Positions 8,230-17,727 of a stretch of DNA of 64,000 nt are shown one piece after another (position 1 is the stretch's first letter; each line of letters starts with the position of its first letter). The notes under the pieces were generated by a model. It saw only the letters and a list, made by a program, of their open reading frames with translations, was not told the origin of the DNA and made no database searches. This stretch comes from Uliginosibacterium sp. (GTDB lineage Bacteria; Pseudomonadota; Gammaproteobacteria; Burkholderiales; Rhodocyclaceae). A program made the translations under genes and the position numbers. The DNA is taken from assembly GCA_016718265.1 (NCBI GenBank), contig JADKDZ010000007.1, positions 248,001 through 312,000 on the forward strand, in the 5' to 3' direction.

Positions 8230-9320
8230 AGCCGACTTTCTGGCCCGCTACGGGGACGCATCCGTCGCGAACACTTGCAGGCACTTTCTGCGATCAAGCA
8301 GTGCCGCACCCAGGCCAGCCCGAAGATGCTGAGCCGCTGCACGGACACAGGCTGTGCGCACCAGAAACTCGTCCCGCATTCCTGTGGCCATCGTCACTGC
8401 CCGCACTGTCAGCATCATGAGGAGCCAGCAATGGCTTGAGCGTCAGCTCAAGCGCCAACTGCCCGCCGAGTACTTTCTGCTGACCTTTACCGTACCGGCC
8501 CAGTTCAGAGCACTGACCGCTGCAGCGCCAGCGCTGATCTACGATCTGCTCCTCACGTGTAGCTGGGAGACGGTACGAACCTTTGCCCGCAACGACAAGC
8601 AGCTACGCGGTGAGAGCGGCGCCATTGCCGTGCTGCACACGCATACGCGCCGACTCGACTATCACCCGCATGCATCTGGTAATGCCCGCTGGCGCTATTG
8701 ATCAGCGCACTCGGCAATGGCGCACCAAGCCCAAGCGGAAGAAGGCCGCTGGCGCTTACCTGTTCAATCACAAGGCGCTCGCCAAAGTGTTTCGGGCCAA
8801 GCTCTTGGCAGCCCTCGAAGCCGCTGGCTTGCACTTGCCCCCGGCGTATCCCGCGGACTGGGTGGTCGACTGCAAATCGGTGGGCAATGGCCAATCGGCG
8901 CTGGTCTATCTGGGGCGCTATCTCTATCGGGGGGTGATCCGCGAGCAGGACATTGTCGTCTGTGCCGATGGCAAGGTCACTTTCCGCTATCGCGATGCCC
9001 AAAGCGGCAAGATGATGCTGCGCACGGTGAGCGGGCCGGAGTTTCTGTGGCTTGTCTTGCAGCACGTCTTGCCCAAGGGCTTTCGACGAGCGCGCAATTT
9101 CGGCTTTCTGCATCCGAACTGCAAACACTTGATCGCCTTGCTGCATCTGTTGCTCAAATTCATCCCGACGCTGGCGAGTGACTGCGTCAAGCCCCGTCCT
9201 GCGGTGCGGTGCCCGTGTTGTGGGGCGGCGATGAAGATCGTCAAGACACGTATCCCGGCATCGGGGCCACCACGAACACCGCCGCCCGTGCACACCGCGA
9301 GGGCAACAAGCGCCCGGTAA
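8195..9320 (+). pseudogene. IS91-family (HUH, Y2) transposase, several frameshifts
   Basis: The ATG at 8195 (MIRLASVIETFEADFLARYG) begins an IS91-type protein. An N-terminal zinc-binding region is readable in another frame. It is followed by QQWLERQLKRQLPAEYFLLTF. Around 8670 the HUH motif YHPH-x-HLVM is broken: HPH and HLVM are in different frames, two bases having been lost between them. The C-terminal part (MPAGAIDQRT... LYRGVIREQDIV... RARNFGFLHPNCKHL) is intact to 9320. This family moves by rolling-circle transposition, nicking with tyrosines after binding a hairpin end. This copy is inactive as written. Confidence 0.8.
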
Positions 9321-9402
9321 AACACTGCGCATCCTCACAACACACTCGGCATTCAGCACTTCCCCAGGCTGAGCATGGCGTACGTCTGAAAACAGGCTAA
9401 AA

Positions 9403-9437
9403 CCGGCAAGCCGAGGCCCAAAACCCGGCTTTGCCGG
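9403..9437 (+). other. Hairpin at the 3' end of the IS91-like element
   Basis: CCGGCAAGCCGAGG (9403-9416) pairs with CCCGGCTTTGCCGG (9424-9437) with small bulges and an A-rich loop. It lies about 80 bp after the transposase stop. IS91-type ends carry such hairpins. A terminator role is less likely because no T-run follows. Confidence 0.4.
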
Positions 9438-9440
9438 CAC

Positions 9441-9752
9441 GTGCGGCCCATGCAAAACATCCGCCCGCCACACGCTTCATGGCGAAGGCATTCTGGCGGC
9501 CATTTCCAAAAGAGATATTTTCTGGGAGCCAGAAAACGGCTCAGGGACCGGGCTTGTTCAACAAACGGATCAGATCGTGGCTGCGCACGATCTATCCTTA
9601 TTCGTTAGCTATTTATATCGACAGCCATAAACTGCGCTCATTCCTTATAACGCAGCGTGCGCATGGCCGTGTTCGGTCCACCGCTCAGGGGTTGGCGGGC
9701 TTCAAACTGAGGCCGGGTAACTCGCTGCTGTACTTGCTTCAGGAATCTGACC
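9441..9752. other. Intergenic region upstream of cysB
   Basis: No gene is supported. It contains a perfect 8-bp inverted repeat, AGATCGTG (9572-9579) and CACGATCT (9586-9593), and an AT-rich patch around 9596-9650 with a TATAAC that could be a -10 element. It is probably the cysB promoter region plus residual element sequence. Confidence 0.4.
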
Positions 9753-10691
9753 ATGAACTTCCAGCAATTGCGCATCGTGCGCGAGACCGTACGCCAGAAC
9801 TACAATCTGACGGAAGTCGCCAACGCGCTGTTCACCTCGCAGCCCGGCGTCTCGAAACACATCAAGGACCTCGAAGACGAGCTGGGCGTCGAACTCTTCA
9901 TCCGCCGCGGCAAGCGCCTGCTGGGGCTCACCGAACCCGGCAAGGAGCTGGTGGTGATCGTCGAACGCATGCTGCTGGATGCGCGCAACATCAAAATACT
10001 GGCCGATCAATTCACCCAGCGCGACCAGGGCCAGCTGACCATCGTCACCACCCACACCCAGGCGCGCTATGCCTTGCCGAAGGTGGTGACGCAATTCAAG
10101 GATGAGTATCCGAAAGTGCATCTCGCCTTGCATCAGGGCAGCCCGCAAGAGATCGTGCAGCAGCTGCTGTCCGGTGATGCGGATATCGGCATCGCCACGG
10201 AGTCGCTCCACAACCAGCCCGAACTGGCGACCTTCCCGTTTTACGACTGGCACCATGCCGTACTGGTACCCGCCAATCATCCTCTCCTGCAACTTCCAGA
10301 GCTGACGCTGGCTGCATTGTCGGAGTATCCGCTGATCACCTACCACAGCGGTTTCACCGGCCGCGGGAAGATCGATCGCGCCTTTGCCGAGGCGAGTCTG
10401 GTGCCCGACATCGTGATGTCTGCATTGGACGCCGACGTCATCAAATCCTACGTCGAGCTGGGTCTGGGCATCGGCATCATCGCCCCCAGTGCCTACAACC
10501 CGGCACGTGACAACGATCTGCGTCTGATCGACGCCTCGCACCTGTTTGCCCGCAACACGACCCTGATTGCCGTGCGTCGCGGCCACTATCTGCGTGGCTA
10601 TGCCTACCGCTTCATTGAGCTCTGCTCACCCGAGCTGACCGAAGCCACGGTTCGTGCCGCCGTCGCGCCACACCGCGAGAGCGGATTCTGA
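9753..10691 (+). CDS. cysB: CysB-type LysR-family transcriptional regulator
   Basis: This is a 312-residue LysR protein. The N-terminal winged helix-turn-helix (residues 1-60: MNFQQLRIVRETVRQNYNLT, TSQPGVSKHIKDLEDELG) has the CysB/Cbl-type spacing. The C-terminal effector domain includes THTQARYALP and LGIGIIAPSAYNPARDNDLR, hallmark segments of the CysB group. CysB activates sulfate assimilation genes with N-acetylserine as inducer. No cys pathway gene is adjacent. The IS91-like element lies upstream, so the promoter region may have been disturbed. Start: ATG with GAATCTGACC just upstream and only a weak ribosome site. Confidence 0.92.
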   Translation: MNFQQLRIVRETVRQNYNLTEVANALFTSQPGVSKHIKDLEDELGVELFIRRGKRLLGLTEPGKELVVIVERMLLDARNIKILADQFTQRDQGQLTIVTTHTQARYALPKVVTQFKDEYPKVHLALHQGSPQEIVQQLLSGDADIGIATESLHNQPELATFPFYDWHHAVLVPANHPLLQLPELTLAALSEYPLITYHSGFTGRGKIDRAFAEASLVPDIVMSALDADVIKSYVELGLGIGIIAPSAYNPARDNDLRLIDASHLFARNTTLIAVRRGHYLRGYAYRFIELCSPELTEATVRAAVAPHRESGF

Positions 10692-11243
10692 GGCCTGCAC
10701 GGGTGGCGCGAAGCGCATCTTCCACGCTGGGCAGGCGCGGTCCGCCATGAACTGGTGCGAACCAAGGCTCATGTGTGGATCATTGCGCACGGCTTCGGCT
10801 GCCTCGCTGCCGCACACGCCGCAGCCGACCATCACGACAAGGTGGCGGGGATCATGTTCGTTGCGCCCGCGGACCCGCAACGATTTGGCGTTTCCAGCAT
10901 GCTCCCGACCGGGCGGCTTGCTTTTCCGAGCGTCGTGGTGGCCTCAAGCAACGATCCCTGGATGCGCCTGACGCAAGCCGGGTACTGGGCAGACCTCTGG
11001 GGCTCGCGGCTGATCAACCTTGGCAACGCTGGTCATATCAATGTCGACTCCGGTTTTGGCCCCTGGCAGGACGGGCTGGATATCTTTGAACAGCTGCGCC
11101 GCACGCAGTGCGATCTGCCGCTAGGCTCTCTGGACCCCGACTTCAGGTTCTCGGGGCCACGCAAGCGCGCTGCCCCGCCTGTCCGCCTGGGAGAAAACCT
11201 GGTCTGGCCCGGCCCACACATCAGCCGGGGCGACCCGGCCTGA
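10692..11243 (+). pseudogene. RBBP9/YdeN-type serine hydrolase, 5'-truncated and lacking the nucleophile
   Basis: An alpha/beta-hydrolase reading frame runs directly on from the cysB stop codon in the same frame (LHGWREAHLPRWAGAVRHEL). The first usable ATG is at 10755. The family's N-terminal strand and GHWQ-type motif are absent. The nucleophile elbow, normally AHSxG, reads IAHGFGC, so the serine is glycine (GGC instead of AGC). The later triad segments SNDPW and GNAGHIN remain. The protein would be about 162 residues. It is either a decayed gene or a non-catalytic relative. The tail after ~140 is proline/arginine-rich. Confidence 0.6.
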
Positions 11244-11356
11244 TCCGGAAACTTTGCTTCACGGCTGTTTGCGAGTCCGCGCGAGTACGTCACAATCCAG
11301 ACTCAGGCCACCAAAGTGGCGCCCAGTCTTCTGATTGACAACCCTGCTGAACCGCT

Positions 11357-12199
11357 ATGACGACACCTGAGAAACAAGGGGAGCGCTCGCTCAAAGGCAG
11401 CCGCTTCGAGCTGCGTACCGTTGAAAACACCATTGACGACTCCGATGCCGACCGGCTCGCGCGCGAGGGGCGCTGGGGTTTCGTCCACTCTGAGGAAACC
11501 GGCTCCGCCGTAGACGGCCCCGGCATGCGGGTGGTGTTCTGGACTACCGGCTGCGAATTCCGCTGCCTGTACTGCCACAACCCGGATACCTGGAAGCTCA
11601 AACACGGCCAGATCACCTGTGTGGATGACGTGCTGGATGAGCTCAAGAAGTACAAGGATTACCTCTCCTTCTCGGGCGGCGGTTTGACCATCTCCGGCGG
11701 CGAGCCGCTCGTGCAGGCGCCCTTCGTGATGAACATCATGCGCGGCGCCAACGCCATGGGCATTCACACGGCGCTCGACACGAACGGTTTTCTCGGCGAT
11801 CGCCTCTCGGATGCCGATATCGACGAGATCGACCTGTTCCTGCTCGACATCAAGAGTTGGGATCCGGAGACCCATATCCGTGTGACGGCCAAACCGGTTG
11901 AGCCTGTGCTCAAATTTGCCCGTCGCCTGGCGGAGCGCAAACGCCCGGTCTGGCTGCGCTTCGTACTGGTCCCGGGCTTCACCGATGCGCCGGAAAATAT
12001 CGAGGGGATCGCGAAGTTTGTCGCCTCACTCGGCAACATCGAGCGGGTCGACGTCCTGCCCTTCCACCAGTTGGGCAAATTCAAGTGGGAGCAGATGGGC
12101 ATGAAGTACGAACTGGGCGACACCCCCACCCCGACGCAGGAATCCACCGAAGCGGCCAAGGCGATTTTCCGCGCCCACGGGCTGAACTGCCCGAGCTGA
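11357..12199 (+). CDS. pflA: Pyruvate formate-lyase activating enzyme
   Basis: This is a 280-residue radical-SAM enzyme that installs the glycyl radical on pyruvate formate-lyase under anaerobic conditions. The [4Fe-4S] motif is C66-EFR-C70-LY-C73, followed by HNPDTW. The SAM-binding GG-E segment is SGGGLTISGGEP. DTNGF and LLDIKSWDP are typical of PflA. An N-terminal extension of ~40 residues precedes the usual start, while VDGPGMRVVFWTTGC fits the family. pflB is not in the window on either side. A strong terminator follows, so the gene is probably monocistronic. Confidence 0.9.
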   Translation: MTTPEKQGERSLKGSRFELRTVENTIDDSDADRLAREGRWGFVHSEETGSAVDGPGMRVVFWTTGCEFRCLYCHNPDTWKLKHGQITCVDDVLDELKKYKDYLSFSGGGLTISGGEPLVQAPFVMNIMRGANAMGIHTALDTNGFLGDRLSDADIDEIDLFLLDIKSWDPETHIRVTAKPVEPVLKFARRLAERKRPVWLRFVLVPGFTDAPENIEGIAKFVASLGNIERVDVLPFHQLGKFKWEQMGMKYELGDTPTPTQESTEAAKAIFRAHGLNCPS

Positions 12200-12221
12200 G
12201 CAGGCTCAAGCGCCGCTTGTG

Positions 12222-12258
12222 ATAAGGCTCTTCGGCATGGCATGCCGAAGAGCCTTAT
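12222..12258. terminator. Bidirectional hairpin terminator between pflA and gltX
   Basis: A perfect palindrome with 18-bp arms (ATAAGGCTCTTCGGCATG and its complement) surrounds one central base. It ends in TTAT on each strand and is placed between two convergent genes. Confidence 0.85.
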
Positions 12259-12331
12259 TTATATTGGACCTGCGGCAATGCATCGCCAAGGCCCTTTCCG
12301 GGAGCGGGTCTTCAGCCTGCCGTGCGAGGCA

Positions 12332-13720
12332 TCAGCTCAGCCGACTCAATACCCGCGCACGTCCCAACACTTCGAGCACCGCGTCGATCGAGGGCGTCTG
12401 CGCCACTCCCAGCAGCTTGACGCGCAGCGGGATGGCCACCTGCGGCATCTTGAGCCCCTTCTCGGCACAGGTTTCCTTGATCGCGGCGTTCAGCGAAGCC
12501 TTGTCCCAGCTGACCGTTTGCAGACGCGTCGCCAGGGCTGCCAAGGCGTCTTTCGCCCCATCGGTGAGATGCTGCGCGACAAGCGCTTCGTCCGCCTGCG
12601 GCTCTTGGTAGTAGGCCGCAACGCTTTCAGCCAGCTCGACCAGGGTCGACACCCGCTCACGGTACAGCGCCACAACGGCCGCCAGATCGGGCCCGCCGTC
12701 AAGGCTGATACCGCGCGCGGCCAGACGCCGTGCCGTGTCGGCCGCGAGCACAACAGGCTCTGTCTGCTTGATGTAGTGGGCATTCAGCCACTTGAGCTTT
12801 TCGGTATTGAACTGCGCGGCAGAAGGCGTGATGTGGTCAAGGTCAAACCATTCGACGAACTGCTGGCGCGAGAATACTTCGTCGTCACCATGGCTCCAGC
12901 CCAGGCGCGCCAGATAGTTGATGACGGCCTCGGGCAGGAAGCCCTCCTCGTCGTACTGCATCACGCTCACCGCTCCATGGCGCTTGGATAGCTTGGTGCC
13001 GTCATCGCCGAGAATCATCGACAGGTGGGCGTACTGCGGCACTGTCGCGCCCAGCGCCTGAAGGATGTTGATCTGGCGAGGAGTGTTGTTGACGTGATCA
13101 TCACCACGGATGACCTGGGTGATGCCCATATCCCAATCATCCACCACCACGCAGAAGTTATAGGTGGGCGTGCCGTCCGCACGCGCGATGATCAGATCGT
13201 CGAGTTCGGCGTTCGCGATCTCGATGCGCCCCTTGACGAGATCGTCCCAGGCCACAACTCCTTCCTGCGGATTCTTGAAGCGCACGACGGGCTGCACGCC
13301 TGCCGGCACCGGCGGCAGCACTTTTCCTGCTTCGGGCCGCCAGCGCCCGTCGTAGCGGGGCTTCTCGCCGCGCGCGCGTTGTGCCTCGCGGATCACTTCC
13401 AGCTCTTCCGGCGTGGTGTAGCACTGGTAGGCCAAGCCCTTCTCAAGCAACTGCGCCAGCACTTCACGGTAACGATCCATGCGCTGCATTTGATAGAACG
13501 GCCCCTCGTCGTGCGACAGCCCCAGCCATTGCATGCCATCGAGAATGGCCTGCACGGCTTCAGGCGTCGAGCGCGCGACATCGGTATCTTCGACGCGCAA
13601 AACGAAGGCGCCCCCATGGCGGCGCGCATAGGCCCAGGAGAACAAGGCGGTGCGGGCGCCGCCAATGTGAAGAAAGCCGGTCGGGCTCGGGGCAAAACGG
13701 GTACGAACGTTGGAGGTCAT
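12332..13720 (-). CDS. gltX: Glutamate--tRNA ligase
   Basis: This 462-residue class I aminoacyl-tRNA synthetase charges tRNA-Glu. The HIGH-type motif is HIGG at residues 18-21 (APSPTGFLHIGGARTALF). The KMSKS-type motif is GTKLSKRHGAVS near residue 245. The anticodon-binding C-terminal half follows, and length is normal. It converges on pflA across the terminator, and its promoter lies in 13721-13893. No frame disruption is seen. Confidence 0.97.
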   Translation of the reverse strand: MTSNVRTRFAPSPTGFLHIGGARTALFSWAYARRHGGAFVLRVEDTDVARSTPEAVQAILDGMQWLGLSHDEGPFYQMQRMDRYREVLAQLLEKGLAYQCYTTPEELEVIREAQRARGEKPRYDGRWRPEAGKVLPPVPAGVQPVVRFKNPQEGVVAWDDLVKGRIEIANAELDDLIIARADGTPTYNFCVVVDDWDMGITQVIRGDDHVNNTPRQINILQALGATVPQYAHLSMILGDDGTKLSKRHGAVSVMQYDEEGFLPEAVINYLARLGWSHGDDEVFSRQQFVEWFDLDHITPSAAQFNTEKLKWLNAHYIKQTEPVVLAADTARRLAARGISLDGGPDLAAVVALYRERVSTLVELAESVAAYYQEPQADEALVAQHLTDGAKDALAALATRLQTVSWDKASLNAAIKETCAEKGLKMPQVAIPLRVKLLGVAQTPSIDAVLEVLGRARVLSRLS

Positions 13721-13893
13721 TGATCAGCAGAGGTGTGCGTCTAAGAGCCCGCAATTCTAGTCGATTCTGGGCAGCCGGCTTTCTGAACACGCGACAAAGC
13801 ACGCGGGGCCGTCGCAGCCCGCGTTAAGCCAACGCAAGGGCGCCACCGCTGCAGTCAGCTAAGCTGCGCGACGATCTTAGGAGAACACGACAC

Positions 13894-14421
13894 ATGCCAC
13901 ATGAACTGATGACCGATCGCTTGGTCCTGCGCGAACTGACCGTAGCCGACGCGCCTGCGCTCCGCCAGATCTGTACCCAGCCCTATGTACTGAAATGGAT
14001 GCCGGACTGGGAGATGCCCCTTGCGGATATGGAAGGGCTGATCGCCTGGTACTGCGACTGTTATGCCAAACCAGAGACCATGCGCATCATGCTTGCCATG
14101 ACGCTCAAGGACTCCGGCAAGATGATTGGCCTCGTCGGCACCGGTCGCAAGCCCGAGGTGGATGATGATGTCGAGATCATGTACTACATCGACGAAGCCT
14201 TCAGTGCACGGGGCTACACCAGCGAGGCGGCGCGCGCCCTGGCAGATCACGCCTTGCAGACACTCGCGATCGACCATCTGATCGGCATTGCCGAACCGGA
14301 CAACCCTGGCTCACAGAAGGTGCTGGCGCGTGCCGGCTTCACGCAGGAAGGCACGCGCCTGATCCTGAATTCCGGTGAACACGAAGAGAAGCCTTTCCTC
14401 TACTACCGCCGCAACCGCTGA
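13894..14421 (+). CDS. GNAT-family N-acetyltransferase (RimJ/RimL type)
   Basis: This is a 175-residue GNAT protein. It starts MTDRLVLRELTVADAPAL, the RimJ/RimL-like beginning. IMYYIDEAFSARGYTSEAA holds the acetyl-CoA-binding motif A (RGYTSEA), and EPDNPGSQKVLARAGFTQEG is the typical C-terminal motif. AGGAG lies about 10 bp before the ATG. The substrate is unknown; relatives acetylate protein N-termini or small amines. It is transcribed away from gltX and converges on the ParA-like gene. Confidence 0.88.
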   Translation: MPHELMTDRLVLRELTVADAPALRQICTQPYVLKWMPDWEMPLADMEGLIAWYCDCYAKPETMRIMLAMTLKDSGKMIGLVGTGRKPEVDDDVEIMYYIDEAFSARGYTSEAARALADHALQTLAIDHLIGIAEPDNPGSQKVLARAGFTQEGTRLILNSGEHEEKPFLYYRRNR

Positions 14422-14433
14422 GCAGCGCGCGTT

Positions 14434-15075
14434 TCAGTAGGGGAACAGCCAGGTCTCGATGGCCCGCCACTGCATGAGGTCTTTTTCGACCCGTGATGGC
14501 GGCATATCGAAGAGGGTCAGCCCGCGGGCCGCGAGCTGGACGTAGTTCTGTGTATCGCGCAGGCAGGTCAGGAGCGGCAAGCCGCTCGACTCGACAAAGC
14601 GCGTCAGCATCTCGGCCGAGCGGGTCCGCGCATCTACGCGCATGCCGACAAGTGCCACCGAAAGGCCGCGTGCGGCCTTCTTTTCGGCAAGGCTATCGAG
14701 AAAAACCCGCGTCGCTTCGATGTCGAACACCGACGGCTGCACCGGCACCAGCACACTGGTGGTCTGGCGCAGCAACTCCTTAAGCTTGTCGCCATGCAGC
14801 CCCGCAGGGGTGTCGAGCACGATATGGGTGGTACCCTGCGGTGGTCGTGCGGGGCTACCCGGCGTCCAGTCCCACCCGCAGATCGGCGCAACGCTGTCCG
14901 GGCGACTCGCCAGCCAAACGCGCGAAGACTGCTGGCGGTCTACATCGCCCAGCATTACCTGGACCCCGCCATATCCACCCCGGCGATTGGCAAGCAGCCC
15001 TGCAAGATTGGTCGCCAGCGTACTCTTGCCCGCCCCGCCTTTCGGGTTTGCGATCAGGATGACACTTGCGCTCAT
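14434..15075 (-). CDS. ParA/MinD-like P-loop ATPase, orphan (copy 1)
   Basis: This is a 213-residue ParA-superfamily protein. The start ATG at 15075 gives MSASVILIANPKGGAGKST with the deviant Walker A KGGAGKST. DVDRQQSSRVWL and HIVLDTPAGL supply the switch and Walker B regions. The start lies 7 bp after the cysS stop, implying co-transcription. No ParB-like partner or parS-rich region is nearby. A paralogue with the same layout lies at 51475-52194. The role is unknown; orphan ParA proteins often position cellular cargo. Longer frames starting upstream are out-of-frame readings of cysS. Confidence 0.85.
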   Translation of the reverse strand: MSASVILIANPKGGAGKSTLATNLAGLLANRRGGYGGVQVMLGDVDRQQSSRVWLASRPDSVAPICGWDWTPGSPARPPQGTTHIVLDTPAGLHGDKLKELLRQTTSVLVPVQPSVFDIEATRVFLDSLAEKKAARGLSVALVGMRVDARTRSAEMLTRFVESSGLPLLTCLRDTQNYVQLAARGLTLFDMPPSRVEKDLMQWRAIETWLFPY

Positions 15076-15082
15076 GCGGGCC

Positions 15083-16459
15083 TCAGGCTCGACGCCAGGT
15101 AGTGCCTTGCGGCCCGTCTTCAAGCACCACGCCACGCGCCTTGAGCGCGTCGCGCAGCCGATCGGCCTCGGCAAAGTCCCGCGCCTTCTTGGCGGCATTC
15201 CGTGCAGCCACCAGTGCGTCAATGTCGGCCGCATCATCGCCTTGCGCGGCACCCTGCACAAAGGCCGCCGGGTCTGCCTGCAAGAGCCCCAGGCAGCCCC
15301 CCAAGGCCCGCAATAAGCCCGATAGTTCGCCGGAGCGCGAGCGATTGACCTCGCCCCGCAGCTCATGCAGGACAGCCACGGCCAGAGGGGTGCCAAAGTC
15401 GTCGTCCATCGCGGCCTTGAACCGGGCGGCAAAGGGCTGCTCCCAGTCTATGTCGATGGGCGCCGCTGGCACATCACGCAGGGCGGTGTACAACGCCAGC
15501 AGGGACGCACGGGCGTCATGCAAGGTGTCCCACGTGTAGTTGATTTCAGATCGGTAGTGCCCGCGCAAGAGGAAATAGCGGACAACCTCGCCACCCTGCA
15601 CCGGGTCAAGCTTGGCAAGGATTTCACGCACAGTGAAGACGTTGCCCAGCGACTTGGACATTTTCTCGCTGTCCATGTTGAGAAAAGCGGCATGCATCCA
15701 GTAGCGCACGAAAGCCTTGCCAGACGCGCCTTCGCTCTGGGCGATCTCGCCCTCGTGATGCGGAAACTGCAGATCCCAACCACCGCCGTGGATATCCAGT
15801 GTGTCGCCATGCTCAGCCTTGCACATGGCCGAGCACTCGATGTTCCAGCCCGGCCGGCCGTTGCCGTAGCGCGAGGTCCAGTGCGGCTCCTGTGGTTTGG
15901 CCGCCTTCCAGAGCACGAAATCGAGCGGATCACGCTTGCTGGTATTTACTGCCACGCGCTCCCCCGCACGCAGATCATCGATTGATTTGCCGGACAGCTT
16001 GCCGTAGCCAGGAAACTCGCGCACCGCAAAGTAGACGTCGCCGTTGTCGGCAGCGTAAGCCATGCCCTTGCCCACAAGGGTATCGATCATCGACAGCATG
16101 CCTTCTATGTGGCCCGTCGCACGCGGTTCGGCGCTGGGCCGCAGCATGCCGAGACGGTCACAATCCTCATGCATGGCCGCGACCATGCGCTCGGTCAGCG
16201 CCTCGATCGGCTCGCCGTTGCGGTTTGCGCGGTCAATGATCTTGTCGTCAACATCCGTGATGTTACGCACGTATTTGACTGCATACCCGCTCCGCTGCAA
16301 CCAGCGATAGACCATGTCGAACACGGTCAGGGTGCGGGCGTTGCCGAGATGAAAATAGTCGTACACGGTCAGGCCGCACACGTACATGCGCACCTTGCCG
16401 GGTTCAAGGGGAACGAAGCTTTGTTTTTCACGGACTTGCGAATTGAAAATCTTGAGCAT
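15083..16459 (-). CDS. cysS: Cysteine--tRNA ligase
   Basis: This 458-residue class I synthetase charges tRNA-Cys. Zinc ligand C28 is in YVCGLTVYD, the HIGH motif is HLGN (37-40), and the KMSKS loop is SEKMSKSLGN near 265. Other zinc-site segments are WNIECSAMC and FPHHEGEIAQSE. Length is normal. It is followed 7 bp later by the ParA-like gene and is divergent from the TPR gene across a 146-bp intergenic region. Confidence 0.97.
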   Translation of the reverse strand: MLKIFNSQVREKQSFVPLEPGKVRMYVCGLTVYDYFHLGNARTLTVFDMVYRWLQRSGYAVKYVRNITDVDDKIIDRANRNGEPIEALTERMVAAMHEDCDRLGMLRPSAEPRATGHIEGMLSMIDTLVGKGMAYAADNGDVYFAVREFPGYGKLSGKSIDDLRAGERVAVNTSKRDPLDFVLWKAAKPQEPHWTSRYGNGRPGWNIECSAMCKAEHGDTLDIHGGGWDLQFPHHEGEIAQSEGASGKAFVRYWMHAAFLNMDSEKMSKSLGNVFTVREILAKLDPVQGGEVVRYFLLRGHYRSEINYTWDTLHDARASLLALYTALRDVPAAPIDIDWEQPFAARFKAAMDDDFGTPLAVAVLHELRGEVNRSRSGELSGLLRALGGCLGLLQADPAAFVQGAAQGDDAADIDALVAARNAAKKARDFAEADRLRDALKARGVVLEDGPQGTTWRRA

Positions 16460-16605
16460 TTTTCTGCGTCGGGCACTTCGGAAGTTTCAGGGCGAGATCG
16501 GCCGACAGTCTGTCAACACATGCATTGCGTTGGGTATTCGGGCGCGATGTAAAGTAAAATCCAGCCGATTCTACGACGAACCTACTTGGCGAAGACTCTA
16601 CCACA

Positions 16606-17727
16606 ATGCTCAGGCCACCCTATTTCAGCCTCCGTGCGACGATTGGCGCTGTATTCGCTACATCCTGCATCCTCATGACGCCCGCCGCACTCGCGGGCAT
16701 TCCCGAGGCGCAGACCTTCTTGCAGCAGGGGCAGCACGCTCAGGCGCTTGAGCAGGTCGAACGCGTACTGTCTTCGAATGGCAAAGACCGGCAGGCCCGG
16801 TTTCTCAAGGGCGTTATCCTGGCGGAGATGAACAAGCTCGACGAAGCGGCGAACGTCTTCATCAAACTCAGCGAAGAAGCGCCTGAACTGCCCGAGCCGT
16901 ACAACAATCTGGCTGTCATTTATGCGCAGCAGAAGCAGTACGACAAGGCCAAGGTTGCGCTGGAAATGGCAATTCGCACGCATCCGTCTTACGCCGTCGC
17001 GCATGAAAATCTCGGCGATCTGTATGCCAAACTTGCACGTCAGGCCTACGACCGCGCGCTGCAGATCGACGCCGCGAACCCGACAGCCCAAACGAAGCTG
17101 AACCTCATCCGCGACATTATCTCGGTGAGCTCCCGTCCGGGAGCCTCCAAGGCCCCGGAGAAGAACGTAATCGTTCAGACCGGTTCCACTGTCACGGCCA
17201 GCTCAACAGCCAAGCCCCCTGCTTCTGCCGCACAGAGCAGTGCTGCGACAACGCCCGTCAAACCGACCGCGAGCGTGAGTGCGCCCGCCGCCGTGACGAC
17301 AAAGCCCGCCACAACCGCCAGCGCACCCGCCGTAACGGCAAGCACAGCCAAACCGGCCAAGCCCGAACCCGTAGCAGAGCCGAAGGACGAAACCAAAGCC
17401 ATTCGAAGCGCTGTATTGGCGTGGGCATCCGCGTGGTCTGGCAAAGAAATCAAGAATTACCTGGGCGCCTACGCCAAGGATTTTGACGTGCCTGAAGGCA
17501 AGTCGCGGAGCGCGTGGGAGAAAGAGCGAACCGATCGCGTCGGCAAGCCTGGCAGCATCAAGGTTTCTCTCTCTGACATCGATATCAACGTCGTCGGGGA
17601 GAAAGCAACAGTACGCTTCAAGCAGAACTACTCGTCTTCCTCGTTCAGTTCATCCAGCGGCAAGACCTTGATCATGGTTCAGCGCAATGGGCGCTGGCAG
17701 ATCCAGCAGGAGCGTATCGGACGTTGA
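16606..17727 (+). CDS. Secreted TPR protein with a Cds6-like C-terminal domain
   Basis: The 373-residue protein begins with a signal peptide (residues 1-30, cleavage near AALAG). TPR units follow at about 33-150 (QHAQALEQVERVL, PYNNLAVIYAQQKQYDKAKV). A long alanine/proline/threonine-rich linker spans about 180-255. The last ~115 residues (KAIRSAVLAWASAWSGKEIKNY to RWQIQQERIGR) form an NTF2/SnoaL-like domain. The same kind of domain ends the next gene, an L,D-transpeptidase, whose start overlaps this stop by 4 bp. The two proteins probably act together at the envelope, with the TPR perhaps guiding the transpeptidase. That partnership is inference. Confidence 0.8.
   Translation: MLRPPYFSLRATIGAVFATSCILMTPAALAGIPEAQTFLQQGQHAQALEQVERVLSSNGKDRQARFLKGVILAEMNKLDEAANVFIKLSEEAPELPEPYNNLAVIYAQQKQYDKAKVALEMAIRTHPSYAVAHENLGDLYAKLARQAYDRALQIDAANPTAQTKLNLIRDIISVSSRPGASKAPEKNVIVQTGSTVTASSTAKPPASAAQSSAATTPVKPTASVSAPAAVTTKPATTASAPAVTASTAKPAKPEPVAEPKDETKAIRSAVLAWASAWSGKEIKNYLGAYAKDFDVPEGKSRSAWEKERTDRVGKPGSIKVSLSDIDINVVGEKATVRFKQNYSSSSFSSSSGKTLIMVQRNGRWQIQQERIGR

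Larger units (their letters stand above)
7211..9440 (+). mobile_element. IS91-like element with associated tyrosine recombinase, degraded
   Basis: A tyrosine recombinase gene is followed, with overlap, by an HUH/Y2 (IS91-type) transposase gene. This pairing is known in some IS91-family elements. A hairpin sits at each side (7211-7269 and 9403-9437), as expected for ori/ter-type ends. Both genes are frameshifted. The exact ends are inferred, not proven. Confidence 0.55.

Noticed and set aside
14434..15432. 332-codon version of the ParA-like gene
   Set aside because: Its first ~119 codons are an out-of-frame reading of cysS. The ATG at 15075 directly precedes the Walker A motif in the family-typical position.
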